From DATBVX01 sp963724625 (GTDB taxonomy: Bacteria > Pseudomonadota > Gammaproteobacteria > Steroidobacterales > Steroidobacteraceae): DNA of 64,000 nucleotides. Positions within the stretch are counted from its first letter, which is position 1. Each line of letters begins with the position of its first letter. The DNA lies in the NCBI GenBank assembly GCA_963724625.1, contig CAVRVO010000017.1, forward strand, positions 310,001-374,000, written 5' to 3'. This document shows, piece by piece, positions 62,145 to 64,000 of this stretch. The notes under the pieces were generated by a model, which saw nothing but the letters and a program-made list of their open reading frames with translations, was not told where the DNA came from and did not search any database. The position numbers and the translations under genes are program-made.

Positions 62145-64000
62145 ATGCCCGTACCAGGCAGCCCGAATCTGATCCCCGAGGATCCGACAATCGAGCGGGT
62201 CGCGGCGCAATTGTCGGCCGCGGGCCAATCGATCGATATCGTCGCGCTGACCTCGGACGCGGATCTGCTTGCGATTCTGCATGACGCCACCGGCGGCTCA
62301 CGTCGCGTCCTGGACGCGGCCACGCCTCAGCAGGCCGGCGAATTGATGATGGCCGGACGTGTCGGTGTGGTGGTTGTCGACACACTCGCGACGGGCGAGG
62401 ATTCCGAGGCGTTCTGCGAGCAGCTCCGTACCCAGTTCCCGGATCTCGTGCTGATCGTTGCCGGAACCACCGAGGACCAGACACAGCTCGTCAAGCTGAT
62501 CACCTCGGGCGACATCTATCGTTTCCTGCACAAACCGGTTTCTCCGCCGCGCGTTCGCCAGTTCATCGAAGCGGGCATACGCCGGCACATGGAGGGCCGC
62601 ACATTTACGCCGGCCGAGACCGCCCCGCCGCCACGGCGAGGCTTGATGCCGGCGATCTTCATCGGCATCGCCCTGCTCATCATTGGGGCGACGGTCGCTG
62701 CGTACATCTTCTTCAAAGAAGGTCCACGCCAGCAGGCTCAACAGCCCGTTACCCAATCTGCACCACGATCGGTCACGCCCGAGGTGCGGGCCCCCGCTCC
62801 CGTGCCGCAGCCAACCGTGAATGCGCCATCGAAGGCATCGGCGACGCCACAAGCACCGGCTGCAACTGACGAACGTGGCAGGGTACTTGCTGCGGCCGGA
62901 GCAGCATTCGACGCCGGACGTCTCATCGCGCCGCCCGGCACCAGCGCCCTGGACCTGTATCGCCAGGTGCTTGCGACTCACCCCGGCGATGCCCAGGCCG
63001 AGGCGGGCCTGGACCGAATCGCCGATCAGCTCCTCACGAGTGCCGAGACCGCGATGCTCGAAGAACGAGTCGATGATGCCGCGCGTGCCATCGAAGATGC
63101 GCGCCTTGTCAGGCCCAACAACATGCGCCTGGCCTTCCTGAGTGCGCAGCTCGGCAAGGAGCGCGAACGGCGCCTGATCGCGCTCGCGCGACAGTCGGCG
63201 GACGCTGGCAACTTCACTCGTGCTATCAGTTTTCTGGACCGCGCCGCGCAGGGACAAAAGAACATTTCTCCGGTGCTGGCCCAGGCGCGCCGCGAAATCG
63301 AGCAGCGTCGCGTCGGCACCAGCGCCGAGAACCTGCTCAAGAAAGCCAACGAGCGGTTGCGTGAGGACAAGCTGATTGCGCCAGAAGGCGACAGCGCGGA
63401 AACCTACATCCTCGCTGCGCTCGCCGCCGACCCGGCCAACGTCACGGCACAACAGGCGCGCCGTGCGCTCGGCGACCAGATGTTGGCCAAATCCAGCCAG
63501 GCGATCGATGCCCGGGATTTCGTCGCAGCCGAGCAATGGCTGACCCACGCCGAGTCGCTGGGCGCGAACGTTCGCACGGCTCAACGCAGTCTCGACAAGG
63601 CGCGCCAGTCGAGCGCGCGCACTCAACAGCAGTCTCAGCTCACCGCTCGCCTCGATGAGCGCATCTCGCAGGGTCGCTTGCTCGCTCCGGAACGCGACAG
63701 CGCGAGTTACTACTGGCGCGAACTGCGGGCCGCAGATCCGCAGAACGCACGCCTACAGCCGACTTTGCAAAGCATTGGCGCAGGACTGGTGCAGCAGGCG
63801 CAGGCCAGCCTGGCGCAAGGCGACGTCGGGACAGCGCAGACCGCACTTGATGAAGCGAAGTCACTCGGATTCTCATCCACTGCCCTGACGTCAGCGGAGC
63901 AACAGACCGCGGCGGCACGCGAACACTCGGCTTTCATGGGCAGCATCATCGACGCCGCCACAATTGCGCGCGACAAGTACGTCGCCCCGCGCTACCCCTC
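62145..64000 (+). CDS. REC-like / TPR-type membrane protein, possibly TonB family (3' end cut)
   Basis: The frame is open to the window end (618 codons visible). The first ~150 residues resemble a receiver domain, with Asp79 at the phospho-acceptor place (VGVVVVDT), Thr108/Thr109 and Lys130 in FLHKPVSP; the usual paired acidic residues are weak. A membrane segment follows (~168-190, MPAIFIGIALLIIGATVAAY), then a Pro-rich linker and several ~80-residue helical repeats (DAGRLIAPPGTSALDLYRQV; ANERLREDKLIAPEGDSAET; DERISQGRLLAPERDSASYY). The last residues KYVAPRYP match the start of a TonB C-terminal domain, so the product may be a TonB-like energy transducer. RBS and start ATG 62145 are plausible. 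Confidence 0.7.
   Translation, partial: MPVPGSPNLIPEDPTIERVAAQLSAAGQSIDIVALTSDADLLAILHDATGGSRRVLDAATPQQAGELMMAGRVGVVVVDTLATGEDSEAFCEQLRTQFPDLVLIVAGTTEDQTQLVKLITSGDIYRFLHKPVSPPRVRQFIEAGIRRHMEGRTFTPAETAPPPRRGLMPAIFIGIALLIIGATVAAYIFFKEGPRQQAQQPVTQSAPRSVTPEVRAPAPVPQPTVNAPSKASATPQAPAATDERGRVLAAAGAAFDAGRLIAPPGTSALDLYRQVLATHPGDAQAEAGLDRIADQLLTSAETAMLEERVDDAARAIEDARLVRPNNMRLAFLSAQLGKERERRLIALARQSADAGNFTRAISFLDRAAQGQKNISPVLAQARREIEQRRVGTSAENLLKKANERLREDKLIAPEGDSAETYILAALAADPANVTAQQARRALGDQMLAKSSQAIDARDFVAAEQWLTHAESLGANVRTAQRSLDKARQSSARTQQQSQLTARLDERISQGRLLAPERDSASYYWRELRAADPQNARLQPTLQSIGAGLVQQAQASLAQGDVGTAQTALDEAKSLGFSSTALTSAEQQTAAAREHSAFMGSIIDAATIARDKYVAPRYP

Overview
The window is chromosomal DNA from a high-GC bacterium, almost certainly a gammaproteobacterium. 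The LysM-dprA-smg-topA order, RlmJ, PrlC, a YgiM-type SH3 protein, an Mla-type lipid transporter, a FadE acyl-CoA dehydrogenase and a GspA/GspB pair all fit that class. Nevskiales/Steroidobacterales-like lineages or relatives of Xanthomonadales are my best guess, but this is inference. Genes are densely packed with many 4-nt stop/start overlaps. There is no prophage, CRISPR array, complete insertion sequence, rRNA or tRNA that I can see.

Layout. 1-6.1 kb: LysM protein (5' cut), dprA (frameshifted), smg, topA, rlmJ. 6.1-7.9 kb: a minus-strand ECF sigma / anti-sigma / tag operon. 8.0-15.9 kb: aroE, gor, prlC, an SH3 protein, an HD-domain protein, and a minus-strand M15 peptidase / GFA / FrnE group. 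16-22 kb: a membrane PAS-GGDEF-EAL protein (frameshifted), a YheS-like ABC-F ATPase, a phospholipase-D-type protein. 22-26 kb (minus): an Mla/Pqi-type lipid ABC transporter with lipoprotein and a secreted nuclease. 26-30.5 kb: a CPA2 antiporter, then a c-di-GMP-I riboswitch in front of a FAD-linked oxidase, then dps. 30.6-34.5 kb (minus): a DUF3187 protein and a YtrA-type GntR / ABC exporter operon with its likely operator. 34.7-41.5 kb: a second ECF pair, mdh, fadE, a broken DUF3667 gene, a DUF4399 protein. 41.5-50 kb: dinB, an M81 peptidase and an ethanolamine-type permease / glutamine-synthetase-like ligase / aldehyde dehydrogenase / Fe-alcohol dehydrogenase cluster. 50-56.5 kb: gspA, gspB, a FakA-FakB fusion, a PhzF protein, a trans-sulfuration enzyme, dodecin. 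56.5-64 kb: a 153-bp inverted-repeat element, several envelope proteins, a 120-bp palindrome, an exo/endonuclease-family protein, and a receiver/TPR protein (3' cut) that looks like the start of a TonB-family protein.

How the genes work together. Three points stand out. (1) c-di-GMP appears twice, as a GGDEF-EAL enzyme and as a c-di-GMP-I riboswitch; the riboswitch leader can pair perfectly with the downstream ribosome-binding site over 8 bases. (2) The 44-50 kb cluster is consistent with breakdown of ethanolamine or a similar amino-alcohol through gamma-glutamyl intermediates; the usual gamma-glutamyl hydrolase is missing, and an adjacent M81 metallopeptidase is a candidate for that step. 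(3) The convergent 100-bp gap at 60.9-61.0 kb is filled by a long imperfect palindrome with two internal hairpins.

Caution on sequence quality: dprA, the GGDEF-EAL gene and the DUF3667 gene are all broken, and every frame change (five in all) is explained by a single extra base. That pattern is more typical of assembly error than of independent gene decay.
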